Assembly: GCF_000281895.1 (NCBI RefSeq)
Contig: NZ_CM001558.1
Coordinates: 186,001-250,000 of the forward strand
Source: Pseudomonas fluorescens Q2-87
Lineage (GTDB): Bacteria > Pseudomonadota > Gammaproteobacteria > Pseudomonadales > Pseudomonadaceae
Direction: 5' to 3'
DNA: 64,000 nucleotides
Part shown: positions 55,619-64,000 of the stretch, in pieces
Layout: each line of letters starts with the position of its first letter
Numbering within the stretch: position 1 is the stretch's first letter
Translations under genes and position numbers: made by a program
The notes under the pieces: generated by a model
What the model saw: the letters and a program-made list of their open reading frames with translations, nothing else
What the model was told of the DNA's origin: nothing
The model's database searches: none

Positions 55619-57013
55619 TTAGCGGCTGGCCAGCAACGCCTGGCCGCGCACCACGGCCGCCTTGACTTGAGCCGGCGCGGTACCGCCGATGTGGTCGCGG
55701 GCATTGACCGAGCCTTCCAAGGTCAATACTGCAAACACGTCCTGCTCGATCTGGTCGCTGAACTGGCGCAGCTCGTCCAGGCTCATTTCCGCCAGGTCCT
55801 TGCCGCTGTCCACGCCGTATTTCACGGCATGGCCAACGATTTCATGGCAGTCACGGAACGGCAGGCCGCGGCGTACCAGATAGTCGGCCAGGTCGGTGGC
55901 GGTGGAGAAGCCGCGCAGGGCCGCTTCACGCATTACCGCGTGCTTGGGCTTGATGGCGGGGATCATGTCGGCAAAGGCCCGCAGCGAATCGCGCAAGGTG
56001 TCGGCCGCGTCGAACAATGGCTCTTTGTCTTCCTGGTTATCCTTGTTGTAGGCCAGCGGTTGGCCTTTCATCAGGGTCAGCAGGCCCATCAGCGCACCAA
56101 ACACCCGGCCGCTCTTGCCCCGGACCAGTTCCGGCACGTCGGGGTTTTTCTTTTGCGGCATGATCGAGCTGCCGGTGCAGAAGCGGTCTGGCAGGTCAAT
56201 GAACTGGAACTGCGCGCTCGTCCACAGCACCAGCTCTTCGGAGAACCGCGACAGGTGCATCATCGCGATGCTGGCGGCGGAGCAGAATTCGATGGCGAAA
56301 TCGCGGTCCGAGACGTTATCCAGCGAGTTGCCGCCCACCGCGTCGAAACCCAGCAACTGGGCAGTGTATTCACGGTCGATCGGGTACGTGGTACCGGCCA
56401 GCGCGGCGCTGCCCAGGGGCATGCGGTTGGTGCGTTTGCGGCAGTCGACCAGGCGCTCGTAGTCGCGGCTGAGCATTTCGAACCAGGCCAGCATGTGATG
56501 CCCGAACGTTACGGGTTGAGCGGTCTGCAGGTGCGTGAACCCCGGCATGATGCTCCCGGCCTCACGCTCGGCCTGCTCCAGCAAGCCTTTTTGCAAGCGG
56601 GTGATCTCGGCCAGGATCAGGTCGATTTCATCGCGCAGCCACAGGCGGATGTCGGTCGCGACCTGGTCGTTACGGCTGCGGCCTGTGTGCAGTTTCTTGC
56701 CGGTCACGCCGATGCGATCGGTCAGGCGCGCCTCGATGTTCATGTGCACGTCTTCGAGGTCGACGCGCCAGTCGAACTGGCCGGCCTCGATTTCAGCCTG
56801 GATGGTCTTCAGGCCGTCGATGATGCTGTCACGTTCGGCATCGGTCAGTACGCCGACCTTGGCCAGCATCGTGGCGTGGGCGATCGAACCCATGATGTCG
56901 TGGCGATACAGGCGCTGGTCAAAGTTGACGGAGGCGGTGAAGCGGGCGACGAAGGCGTCGACGGGTTCACTGAAGCGGCCGCCCCAGGACTGATTGGTCT
57001 TGTCAGTGCTCAT
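55619..57013 (-). CDS. argH: Argininosuccinate lyase
   Basis: 464-residue enzyme splitting argininosuccinate into arginine and fumarate, the last step of arginine synthesis. [20 protein letters not shown] at the N-terminus, [35 protein letters not shown] and the mobile signature loop [16 protein letters not shown] are intact. Minus strand, facing away from algR across a 463-base gap. No adjacent arginine genes. Confidence 0.97.
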   Translation of the reverse strand: MSTDKTNQSWGGRFSEPVDAFVARFTASVNFDQRLYRHDIMGSIAHATMLAKVGVLTDAERDSIIDGLKTIQAEIEAGQFDWRVDLEDVHMNIEARLTDRIGVTGKKLHTGRSRNDQVATDIRLWLRDEIDLILAEITRLQKGLLEQAEREAGSIMPGFTHLQTAQPVTFGHHMLAWFEMLSRDYERLVDCRKRTNRMPLGSAALAGTTYPIDREYTAQLLGFDAVGGNSLDNVSDRDFAIEFCSAASIAMMHLSRFSEELVLWTSAQFQFIDLPDRFCTGSSIMPQKKNPDVPELVRGKSGRVFGALMGLLTLMKGQPLAYNKDNQEDKEPLFDAADTLRDSLRAFADMIPAIKPKHAVMREAALRGFSTATDLADYLVRRGLPFRDCHEIVGHAVKYGVDSGKDLAEMSLDELRQFSDQIEQDVFAVLTLEGSVNARDHIGGTAPAQVKAAVVRGQALLASR

Positions 57014-57476
57014 GAATTCGCTCGTGATCGGCTGTGGAAAAAGTAGCGGTTAAAGGCTGCGGCGGATGATAGCAGGGTTGCCAGGGCTGGCGCTGGCACT
57101 GGTCGGCAGGTTTTTCGATGTAAGCCGGGCGTTACAGCGGGATTTTTCGTACAACGATATTTTTCGATTGAGCAATATCGTCTTGGCAACCGTCTACAGT
57201 GGACGGTAGGACTTTTGCTTTTTCCATCCATGGCGCACCGGACGAATAAAAGAAGGGGGAGCTCATATTGATCAGATCGAGAGTTAACAATCCCTACGGC
57301 GACGCCGTGCGACAACGGGCCTCGAGCATCGGTCGGCAAGCGCTGGTAAAGATAGACAACCGCTTCGCGGCACTTTTTGGCCCTCGAACGAGTCTTAGCG
57401 TGGATCGCGGTGACGGATGTCACTTCCCCTTACTACGCTATCCTTGTGCGAGACTCACGCAGGAATCCAGCGCAAT
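57014..57476. promoter_or_regulatory. argH/algR divergent control region
   Basis: 463 bases. Two inverted repeats: CGATATT at 57155-57161 with AATATCG at 57174-57180, and ACCGTC-TACAGTG-GACGGT at 57189-57207. A 70-codon frame (57268-57480) starts with TTG after GGGGGAGC and ends in ATATGA, overlapping the algR ATG, but resembles no family I know. In P. aeruginosa this gap holds the algZ (fimS) kinase gene; here there is no room for it. Confidence 0.5.
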
Positions 57477-58223
57477 ATGAATGTCCTGATCGTTGATGAC
57501 GAACCACTGGCCCGCGAGCGCCTGAGCCGAATGGTTGGCGAGCTCGAGGGTTACAGTGTCCTGGAGCCGAGCGCCACCAATGGCGAAGAGGCATTGGCCC
57601 TTATTGACAGCCACAAACCGGATATCGTGCTGCTCGACATTCGCATGCCTGGCCTGGACGGTCTGCAGGTCGCGGCGAAGTTGTGTGAACGCGAGTCGCC
57701 GCCCGCCGTGGTGTTCTGTACCACCCGGGATGATTTTCCACCCGAGGTGTTGCAGGCTGGCGCCGTCGGCTACCTGGTCAAACCGGTGGCAGCCGAGGCG
57801 TTGGTCGAAGCCTTGCGCAAGGCTGAGCGGCCCAACCGGGTGCAACTGGCCGCGCTGACGCGCCCAGCGGCCGAAAGCGGCAGCGGCCCGCGCAGCCATA
57901 TCAGTGCGCGCACCCGAAAAGGCATCGAGCTGATCCCGTTGAACCAGGTGGTCTATTTCATTGCCGACCACAAATACGTGACCCTGCGCCATGAGAGTGG
58001 CGAGGTGCTGTTGGACGAACCGCTCAAGGCTCTTGAAGACGAGTTCGGCGAACGCTTCGTGCGCATCCACCGCAATGCCCTGGTGGCCCGCGAGCGTATC
58101 GAGCGCCTGCAACGCACGCCCCTTGGGCATTTCCAGTTATTTCTCAAGGGCCTTAATGGCGACGCGCTGATCGTCAGTCGGCGGCACGTGGCCGGCGTGC
58201 GCAAGATGATGCAGCAACTTTAA
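57477..58223 (+). CDS. algR: Response regulator AlgR
   Basis: 248 residues, identical in length to P. aeruginosa AlgR. Receiver domain with phosphorylation site Asp54 in PDIVLLDIRMPGLDG and acidic DDE at 7-9, switch Lys in YLVKPVAAEAL. C-terminal LytTR DNA-binding domain (SHISARTRKGIELIPLNQVV, HRNALVARERIERLQRTPLG). Regulates alginate, twitching and other virulence-type functions in relatives. The partner kinase gene algZ is not beside it. hemC follows after 135 bases. Confidence 0.96.
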   Translation: MNVLIVDDEPLARERLSRMVGELEGYSVLEPSATNGEEALALIDSHKPDIVLLDIRMPGLDGLQVAAKLCERESPPAVVFCTTRDDFPPEVLQAGAVGYLVKPVAAEALVEALRKAERPNRVQLAALTRPAAESGSGPRSHISARTRKGIELIPLNQVVYFIADHKYVTLRHESGEVLLDEPLKALEDEFGERFVRIHRNALVARERIERLQRTPLGHFQLFLKGLNGDALIVSRRHVAGVRKMMQQL

Positions 58224-58296
58224 CCCGGCGTTGCGAGATTCAGCGCGCCATTTGCAAAGGCGATGGCGGCCAGGGAGGGCATGGGGTCGTGATTCA

Positions 58297-58328
58297 AGTC
58301 AAAGCGGTTTTGACTGAGCTGTTATTAT
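58297..58328 (+). promoter_or_regulatory. hemC operator-like palindrome and -10 element
   Basis: AGTCAAA-GCGGT-TTTGACT, a perfect 7-base inverted repeat (58297-58315), followed by TATTAT (58323-58328) that may be the -10, 30 bases before the hemC ATG. The palindrome would overlap the -35 region. Confidence 0.4.
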
Positions 58329-58358
58329 CCGCCGTATCTTTTAAGTACGGATTGATCC

Positions 58359-59300
58359 ATGTCCCCTCGCGAGATCCGCATTGCCACTCGTAAAAGTGCC
58401 CTGGCCCTGTGGCAGGCCGAATACGTCAAAGCCCGTCTGGAAGCCGCCCATGCCGGCCTCGTCGTGACGCTGGTGCCCATGGTCAGTCGCGGCGACAAGC
58501 TGCTGGACTCGCCCCTGTCGAAAATCGGCGGCAAGGGTCTGTTCGTCAAGGAGCTGGAAACCGCGTTGCTGGACAACGAAGCCGACATCGCCGTGCATTC
58601 CATGAAAGACGTGCCGATGGACTTTCCCGAAGGCCTGGGCCTGTTTTGCATCTGTGAGCGGGAAGATCCGCGAGATGCGTTCGTTTCCAACACCTTTCCC
58701 AGCCTTGAAGCGCTGCCGGCCGGCAGTGTGGTCGGCACTTCCAGTCTGCGTCGCCAGGCCCAGTTGCTGACGCGTCGTCCGGATTTGCAGATCCGCTTCC
58801 TTCGCGGCAACGTCAACACGCGCCTGGCCAAGCTCGACGCCGGCGAATATGACGCGATCATCCTCGCCGCCGCCGGCCTGATCCGCCTGGGCTTCGAAGA
58901 CCGCATCACCTCGGCCATCAGTGTCGACGACAGTCTGCCGGCCGGCGGGCAAGGCGCCGTGGGCATCGAGTGTCGCAGTGCCGACAGCGACATCCAGGCC
59001 CTGCTGGCGCCGCTGCATCACAAAGACACCGCCACGCGGGTGTTCGCCGAGCGCGCCCTCAACAAACATCTCAACGGCGGCTGCCAAGTCCCGATCGCCT
59101 GCTACGCGGTGCTGGAAGACGACCACGTCTGGTTGCGCGGGCTGGTAGGCGATCCGAGCGGTGGCCGGTTGCTCAGTGCCCAGGCCCGGGCGCCGCGTAG
59201 CGATGCCGAGGCGTTGGGCGTGCGGGTGGCCGAGGATCTGTTGAGCCAGGGCGCCGATGACATCCTCAAGAAAGTCTACGGCGAGGCTGGCCACGCGTGA
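58359..59300 (+). CDS. hemC: Porphobilinogen deaminase (hydroxymethylbilane synthase)
   Basis: 313-residue enzyme polymerising four porphobilinogens. [33 protein letters not shown] and the dipyrromethane-cofactor Cys242 in [14 protein letters not shown]. Its stop overlaps the hemD start by 4 bases (59297-59300), giving a hemC-hemD-hemX-hemY operon. Confidence 0.97.
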   Translation: MSPREIRIATRKSALALWQAEYVKARLEAAHAGLVVTLVPMVSRGDKLLDSPLSKIGGKGLFVKELETALLDNEADIAVHSMKDVPMDFPEGLGLFCICEREDPRDAFVSNTFPSLEALPAGSVVGTSSLRRQAQLLTRRPDLQIRFLRGNVNTRLAKLDAGEYDAIILAAAGLIRLGFEDRITSAISVDDSLPAGGQGAVGIECRSADSDIQALLAPLHHKDTATRVFAERALNKHLNGGCQVPIACYAVLEDDHVWLRGLVGDPSGGRLLSAQARAPRSDAEALGVRVAEDLLSQGADDILKKVYGEAGHA

Positions 59301-61213
59301 CGGGCTGGCGACTGCTGCTCACCCGGCCGGCGGATGAGTCCTCGGCCCTGGCGGCTGTCCTGGCCGAGGCGGGTGTCTTCAGCAGCAGCCTGCCGTTATT
59401 GGATATCGCGCCGCTGCCCCTGGGCGATGCCGAGCGGACGATCCTCCAGCAGTTGGACCAATATTGTGCCGTGATCGTCGTCAGCAAGCCTGCGGCACGT
59501 TTGTGCGTGGAGCTGCTGCGCCAATATTGGCCCCAACCTCCAGATCAGCCATGGTTCAGCGTCGGGGCCGCCACCGGTGAAATCCTGGCCGGTGCCGGCC
59601 TCACGGTGTTCTACCCCGAGAGCGGCGACGACAGCGAAGCCTTGCTCGAACTCCCTGCGTTGCGCCAGGCTGTCACACGGCCCGAACCACGGATCCTGAT
59701 CGTGCGGGGCGAGGGTGGACGCGGCTTGCTCGCAGAGCGTTTGCGCGAGCAAGGTGCTAGGGTCGATTATCTGGAATTGTACCGTCGCGGCCTGCCGCAT
59801 TACCGCGAAGGCGAATTGCCGGCGCGGGTTGAAGCGGAACGCTTGAACGCGCTGGTGGTCAGCAGTGGGCAGAGCTTCGAGCATCTGCAGCGGCTGGCGG
59901 GCGATGCGTGGCCGACGCTGGCGCAGTTGCCGTTGTTTGTTCCAAGCCCAAGGGTTGCCGAGATGGCGCGTGCCGCTGGGGCCCGAACAGTTGTGGATTG
60001 CCGTGGCGCCAACGCCGCGGCTTTGCTGGCGGCGTTACGGGAACAGTCCGTGCCGTTTTCTAATGCAAAGGATGGATACGTGAGCGAAACAGCCTTGCCA
60101 AAAGAAGATCAAGACCAGCCAGCGATCGTTGCGCCGGTTGAACCTCCGGCCCCGGTGGCACCGCGTCGCGGCAACGGGCTGGCGATTGTTGCACTGCTGC
60201 TCGGAGCCGCCGGCGTGGCCGTTGGCGGTTGGGGTGTGTGGCAGGTACGTCATCTGCAAGCCAATAACCAGCAACAGTCCACCCAAGTCCAGGCGTTGAG
60301 TGACCAGGCCCAGACGCTCAAGCTCAATGAGCAGCGCCTGACCGAGCGCCTGGCGCAGTTGCCCCCGGCCGAAGAGCTCGAGGAGCGTCGTCGCCTGGTG
60401 GCCCAGTTGCAAGGTGATCAGCAGCGCTTGAACCAGCGGTTGGAAACCGTGCTTGGCGCGAGCCGCAAGGATTGGCGTCTGGCTGAAGCCGAACACCTGT
60501 TGCGCCTGGCCAGCCTGCGTCTTTCTGCATTGCAGGACATCAACAGTGCCCAGGCCCTGGTGCAGGGTGCTGACGAAATCCTGCGCGAGCAAAACGATCC
60601 TGGTTCGTTCGCTGCCCGTGAGCAACTGGCCAAGACCCTCGCCGCGTTGCGCAGTACCGAGCAACCGGATCGCACCGGGTTGTTCCTGCAACTGGGTGCC
60701 TTGCGTGACCAGGTGCTGCAACTCAGTGAGCTGGCGCCCGAATACAAGGACCGCGGTGAATCCCTGCTGGGCCTGACCGCCGATGGCGATGGTGCCAGCC
60801 GCTGGGCACAGTGGTGGGACCAGATCTCGCATTACATCCGCATCGATTTCAACGCCGATGAGAATGTCCGTCCGCTCCTGGCCGGGCAAAGCTTGATGCA
60901 AGTGCGCCTGGCCCTCAGCCTGGCGCTGGAGCAGGCGCAATGGGCCGCTCTTAATGGCCAGGCGCCGGTGTACACCCAGGCGCTGACCGAAGCACGGGAC
61001 GTCCTGAAGAACAACTTCAATCAGGACAATCCGCAGAGCAAGATCATGCTCGAACGCGTGGTTGAGCTGTCCAGGCTACCGGTGACAGTGGTCACGCCAG
61101 ACCTGACGGGCACGCTGAGCAGCGTCCAGGCCTATCTTGAGCGTCGTAACCTGAACGCCGAAGAGTCGGTCAAGCCGCTGCCCAAGGCGGGCGGGCAGGA
61201 GGCTACGCCATGA
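59297..61213 (+). CDS. hemD: Fused uroporphyrinogen-III synthase (HemD) and HemX membrane protein
   Basis: One uninterrupted 638-codon frame. Residues 1 to about 255 are HemD ([43 protein letters not shown]), which cyclises hydroxymethylbilane with ring-D inversion. From about 262 a HemX protein follows: a start-like [13 protein letters not shown], an acidic proline-rich stretch, one transmembrane helix ([19 protein letters not shown], about 294-312), then a coiled coil of about 300 residues with [20 protein letters not shown]. In many genomes the two are separate. An internal GTG at 60080 preceded by AAGGATGGATAC may still allow HemX to start alone. HemX lacks methylase motifs despite its former annotation. 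Confidence 0.9.
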   Translation: MTGWRLLLTRPADESSALAAVLAEAGVFSSSLPLLDIAPLPLGDAERTILQQLDQYCAVIVVSKPAARLCVELLRQYWPQPPDQPWFSVGAATGEILAGAGLTVFYPESGDDSEALLELPALRQAVTRPEPRILIVRGEGGRGLLAERLREQGARVDYLELYRRGLPHYREGELPARVEAERLNALVVSSGQSFEHLQRLAGDAWPTLAQLPLFVPSPRVAEMARAAGARTVVDCRGANAAALLAALREQSVPFSNAKDGYVSETALPKEDQDQPAIVAPVEPPAPVAPRRGNGLAIVALLLGAAGVAVGGWGVWQVRHLQANNQQQSTQVQALSDQAQTLKLNEQRLTERLAQLPPAEELEERRRLVAQLQGDQQRLNQRLETVLGASRKDWRLAEAEHLLRLASLRLSALQDINSAQALVQGADEILREQNDPGSFAAREQLAKTLAALRSTEQPDRTGLFLQLGALRDQVLQLSELAPEYKDRGESLLGLTADGDGASRWAQWWDQISHYIRIDFNADENVRPLLAGQSLMQVRLALSLALEQAQWAALNGQAPVYTQALTEARDVLKNNFNQDNPQSKIMLERVVELSRLPVTVVTPDLTGTLSSVQAYLERRNLNAEESVKPLPKAGGQEATP

Positions 61214-62457
61214 AGCGTCTCTACGTGATTCTGTTCGTGGTCATCGCTGCCGCCGCCTTGCTGGGCGTAGCGATTTCCGAGCATTCGGGTTACGTGCTGG
61301 TGGCATACAAGAACTTCCGCTACGAAGCCGGCCTGTGGGTCACCCTGGCACTGGTCGCCGTGCTCTGGTTGCTGTGGCGCGGCGTCAGCGGCTTGATCGG
61401 GCTGGTGACCACTTCTACCGGTGTGGTCAATCCATGGTCGCGGCGCAATCGCAGTCGTCGCGTGCAAGTGGCAATCGAACACGGCCAATTGGACCTGGCC
61501 GAAGGTCGCTGGGCCAGCGCCCAGCGGCATCTGCATCGTGCCGCCGAGGCCGAGCGCCAGCCATTGTTGTATTACCTCGGCGCTGCCCGGGCGGCCAATG
61601 AACAAGGGCTTTACGAGCAGAGCGACAGTTTGCTGGAGCGCGCCCTGGAGCGTCAGCCCCAGGCGGAACTGGCCATTGCGCTCACCCACGCGCAATTGCA
61701 GACCGACCGCGGCGACACCGAGGGCGCGTTGAATACGTTGCAAGCCATGCATGAGCGTCATCCCCATAACGCCCAGACCCTGCGCCAATTGCAACGATTG
61801 CATCAGCAGCGCGGCGATTGGTCGGCAGTGATCCGTCTGCTGCCTGAACTGCGCAAGGACAAAGTACTGCCGGCCAGCGAACTGGCGGAGCTGGAGCGTC
61901 GGGCATGGGGCGAGAACCTCACCCTGGCAGCCCATCGTGAGGAGGACGGCACTGTTGGCCTGCAATCGCTCAATCGTGCCTGGCAACAACTGACCTCCGC
62001 GCAGCGTCAGGAGCCGGCGTTGATCCTGGCCTATGCCGAGCAACTGCGACAGCTGGGCGCCCAGGCCGAAGCCGAAGAGGTGCTGCGGGTCGCCCTCAAA
62101 CGCCAGTACGACAGCCATCTGGCGCGCCTCTACGGTTTGGTTCGTGGTCACGATCCGATTCGACAGTTGCAAACGGCCGAAGGCTGGCTCAAGGACCATC
62201 CGGCCGATCCAAGCCTGCTGCTGACGCTGGGGCGCCTGTGCCTGCAAGGCAGCTTGTGGGGCAAGGCTCGGGATTATCTGGAAAGCAGCTTGCGGGTCCA
62301 GCGTAACCCCGAAGCGTGCGCCGAACTGGCACGGTTGCTGGCGCAACTGGGGGATGCCGAGCGCAGCAATCAATTGTTCCAGGAAGGCTTGGGGCTGCTG
62401 GATGAACGCTTGCTGGCCGCACCGTTGCCGGTCCCGGCCCAGGTCCTGCCTACTTGA
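61210..62457 (+). CDS. hemY: HemY protein
   Basis: 415-residue membrane protein. Two N-terminal helices (LYVILFVVIAAAALLGVAI and GLWVTLALVAVLWLLWRGVS) precede a TPR-like helical region (LALERQPQAELAIALTHAQL-type repeats, LERRAWGENLTL, EAEEVLRVALKR). It is the proteobacterial HemY, function unclear, distinct from the Bacillus oxidase of the same name. ATG overlaps the preceding stop by 4 bases. Confidence 0.95.
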   Translation: MKRLYVILFVVIAAAALLGVAISEHSGYVLVAYKNFRYEAGLWVTLALVAVLWLLWRGVSGLIGLVTTSTGVVNPWSRRNRSRRVQVAIEHGQLDLAEGRWASAQRHLHRAAEAERQPLLYYLGAARAANEQGLYEQSDSLLERALERQPQAELAIALTHAQLQTDRGDTEGALNTLQAMHERHPHNAQTLRQLQRLHQQRGDWSAVIRLLPELRKDKVLPASELAELERRAWGENLTLAAHREEDGTVGLQSLNRAWQQLTSAQRQEPALILAYAEQLRQLGAQAEAEEVLRVALKRQYDSHLARLYGLVRGHDPIRQLQTAEGWLKDHPADPSLLLTLGRLCLQGSLWGKARDYLESSLRVQRNPEACAELARLLAQLGDAERSNQLFQEGLGLLDERLLAAPLPVPAQVLPT

Positions 62458-62493
62458 GTCGGCGGGACAATCTTAAAATCGACATGAGTCCAT

Positions 62494-62521
62494 GGGGTGA
62501 GGAGGCAAGCTTCCTCACCCC
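62494..62521 (+). terminator. Hairpin after hemY
   Basis: GGGGTGAGGA-ggcaagct-TCCTCACCCC, a ten-base stem without a T-run. Possible Rho-assisted end or mRNA-stabilising structure for the hem operon. Confidence 0.5.
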
Positions 62522-62741
62522 CCGGGATGACGCGATTCTTGAATGAGCGGCGCGATAACAGGCCCGATTTAGGCGCTTTGCTCGTGCCTTCGGCAAAGTC
62601 CTACAGCGCGTTGCGCCGAATCCCTTTGTACCCGTCGGGAATTCCCTACATCCCTGGTGAACTGTCTGCCCGGGCCCGCCTTGAAAGGCCCGAGGGCTTT
62701 CCTCTACCGTAACTACTTGTCTCTTCTGTTACGGAACCGCC

Positions 62742-63284
62742 ATGTCCTTGGCCAGCTCACGCTTCTCGTTTCTCATGGCTTCCACCGCCGCAGCCCTGGC
62801 TTTTGGCATTGCCAGCTATCTGGAATATTCGGTCGGTCTGACGCCTTGCAGTCTGTGTGTCTTGCAGCGGTTGTGCCTGCTGCTGTTCCTGGTGAACGGC
62901 CTCATCGCTTGCGTACACGGTCCAGGTCAAAAGGGCAGCATCGTCTACGGGGCGATGGGATTGGTTTTTGCCTCTGCCGGAATGACCCTGGCCTGGCGTC
63001 AGGTGCTGATGCAGAGCCGTTCGTTCGAGCGGTTGCCCAGTTGCGTCGCTCCGCTCGACAGGGCGGACTCTTGGTGGTGCGCCCTGCGCAGCGTTCTTGA
63101 TGGCGCGGTCGACTGCGCGAATATCACCTGGACGTTGTTCGACTTGAGTATCCCGGAGTGGAGCCTGCTGTTTTTTCTCGCAGTCTCGATCGCAATGAGC
63201 TACCTGCTGTTGCGCCTGGTCTGGAACGCCCTGGTGCGCCCGCTTAGCGGCGATACGTCGCAGCTGGTCCGGGTATTGGATTAA
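62742..63284 (+). CDS. dsbB: Disulfide bond formation protein B
   Basis: 180-residue inner-membrane protein with four helices. The quinone-linked CxxC pair is Cys36-Cys39 in LTPCSLCVLQRLCLL; the second periplasmic pair is probably Cys101 (LPSCVAPL) and Cys125 (DCANITWTLFDLSIPEWS). It reoxidises DsbA. P. aeruginosa carries two DsbB homologues; the one next to algQ is called dsbH. About 280 bases separate it from hemY with no convincing gene inside. Confidence 0.92.
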   Translation: MSLASSRFSFLMASTAAALAFGIASYLEYSVGLTPCSLCVLQRLCLLLFLVNGLIACVHGPGQKGSIVYGAMGLVFASAGMTLAWRQVLMQSRSFERLPSCVAPLDRADSWWCALRSVLDGAVDCANITWTLFDLSIPEWSLLFFLAVSIAMSYLLLRLVWNALVRPLSGDTSQLVRVLD

Positions 63285-63315
63285 ACACTTGTATGAACAT
63301 TATCTCCTGCGTACC

Positions 63316-63342
63316 TTGAAGCCGTTGTCGTGCGGGCATAAT
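63316..63342 (+). promoter_or_regulatory. Candidate algQ promoter
   Basis: CATAAT at 63337-63342 with TTGAAG at 63316-63321. The 15-base spacer is short, so confidence is low. Confidence 0.35.
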
Positions 63343-63459
63343 CTGGCCGGCACGTGTTATTGGAATTGTGCCGCTCGATCACGTTGTGCCTGGCTTGTCC
63401 CTGATCAATCAGGCGCGTGCAGGCTGCGAGGGGCATGACTCACAAGGGAAGAAATCACC

Positions 63460-63918
63460 ATGCTCGAAAGTTGTCAGAATGCTCAGGAACGCTGGGGTGG
63501 GGTGCATCTGCTGATCGACCGCTGGTTGCAGGAGCGTCACGAACTGGTTCGGGCCTATGACGCTCTCGGCGACAAGCCTGAAGCGCTGGGCGAAAGCCGC
63601 AAGCCCCTGTTGGAGTTCTGCGGTGTGCTGGTCGACTATGTGTCTGCCGGTCATTTCGAGATCTACGAACAACTGACGGGCGAGGCCAAGGCCTTCAACG
63701 ACAAGCGCGGCCTGGAACTTGCCGAGCAGATCTATCCGCGCATCGACGTCATCACCGAAAAGCTGCTGGCGTTCAACGACCTGTGTGATGAAGGCAAGTG
63801 CGTCGCGGAAAAATTCAAGGAGCTGGGCGGCTTGCTGCACGAACGTTTCGAACTGGAAGACTGCCTGATCGAAGTGCTGCACAACGCTCACAAGGAAGAA
63901 GCTGCGGTCCAGGCCTGA
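63460..63918 (+). CDS. algQ: Anti-sigma70 factor AlgQ (Rsd family)
   Basis: 152-residue Rsd/AlgQ protein that binds region 4 of the housekeeping sigma factor. [52 protein letters not shown] and [17 protein letters not shown] are typical. In P. aeruginosa AlgQ promotes alginate, pyoverdine and stationary-phase expression. Monocistronic with its own terminator. Confidence 0.96.
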   Translation: MLESCQNAQERWGGVHLLIDRWLQERHELVRAYDALGDKPEALGESRKPLLEFCGVLVDYVSAGHFEIYEQLTGEAKAFNDKRGLELAEQIYPRIDVITEKLLAFNDLCDEGKCVAEKFKELGGLLHERFELEDCLIEVLHNAHKEEAAVQA

Positions 63919-63933
63919 GGGTTCGCAGTCATC

Positions 63934-63962
63934 AAAAACGGTGCGCATTGCGCACCGTTTTT
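63934..63962 (+). terminator. Terminator after algQ
   Basis: AAAAACGGTGCGC-att-GCGCACCGTTTTT hairpin, 15 bases after the algQ stop. The last 38 bases of the window show no feature. Confidence 0.93.
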
Positions 63963-64000
63963 CGTTTCGGGCAGTGTCAGGTCGTCGCGCCCAGCAACTC

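Noticed and set aside
62497..62712. 71-codon frame between hemY and dsbB
   Set aside because: Begins within the hairpin after hemY, has no convincing ribosome site and resembles nothing known.

Overview
The window is ordinary chromosome of a Pseudomonas of the fluorescens/putida type: GC-rich, densely packed and without plasmid, phage or insertion-sequence genes. The identification rests on marker genes read from their protein sequences (crc, algC, algR, algQ, sutA, the Lrp/DadR-type regulator, a CoaBC-RadC-L28-L33 block) and on a gene order that, from memory, closely follows the P. aeruginosa region from rph to algQ. Ten REP-type inverted-repeat doublets of the sort common in fluorescent pseudomonads sit between genes.

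Layout. 1-9.9 kb: a YicC fragment, RNase PH, a DUF4870 membrane protein, glutamate symporter gltS, the catabolite-repression protein Crc divergent from pyrE, then argB, algC, dut and coaBC on the minus strand and a frameshifted radC. 10-12.4 kb: a dipeptide-type ABC binding protein and ribosomal proteins L28 and L33. 12.5-26.6 kb: an amine and amino-acid catabolism district with a cupin protein, a KauB-like aldehyde dehydrogenase, an MFS carrier, a PLD-type cardiolipin synthase-like lipoprotein, a MocR regulator facing a DUF1127 mini-protein, a PuuB-like oxidase, the Lrp/DadR regulator facing dadA-ridA-dadX, a PauR-like XRE-cupin regulator and cytochrome c5. 26.7-41.6 kb: acetyl-CoA hydrolase/transferase, xpt, rep, a GGDEF-EAL protein, a MATE exporter, a LysR regulator, a chemoreceptor, a DUF4432 epimerase-like protein, comM and ubiK. 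42-45 kb: glnK-amtB with a sigma54/NtrC-like control region, a YjbQ protein and sutA. 45-54 kb: the minus-strand run lptM-lysA-dapF-DUF484-xerC-HAD phosphatase, cyaY, a DUF1289 protein, rnk with a leader terminator, and class I adenylate cyclase. 54-64 kb: small conserved proteins, a glutathione transferase, argH, algR, hemC, an in-frame hemD-hemX fusion, hemY, dsbB and algQ.

How the genes work together. Putrescine-type amines would be oxidised by the PuuB-like enzyme and KauB under the PauR-like repressor. D-alanine and L-alanine are interconverted and oxidised by DadX and DadA under Lrp. GlnK and AmtB handle ammonium. LysA and DapF make lysine. HemC, HemD, HemX and HemY belong to tetrapyrrole synthesis. 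Crc, SutA, AlgQ, AlgR and CyaA are global regulators.

I do not see a clear undescribed multigene system (no CRISPR, no defence island, no integrative element). The points most worth checking are the one-base radC frameshift in a T-run, the hemD-hemX fusion, algR without an adjacent algZ kinase gene, and several clean palindromes or repeat sets in divergent promoters (crc/pyrE, kauB, MocR/DUF1127, lrp/dadA, hemC). All of this was read by eye; no alignment or database search was run.
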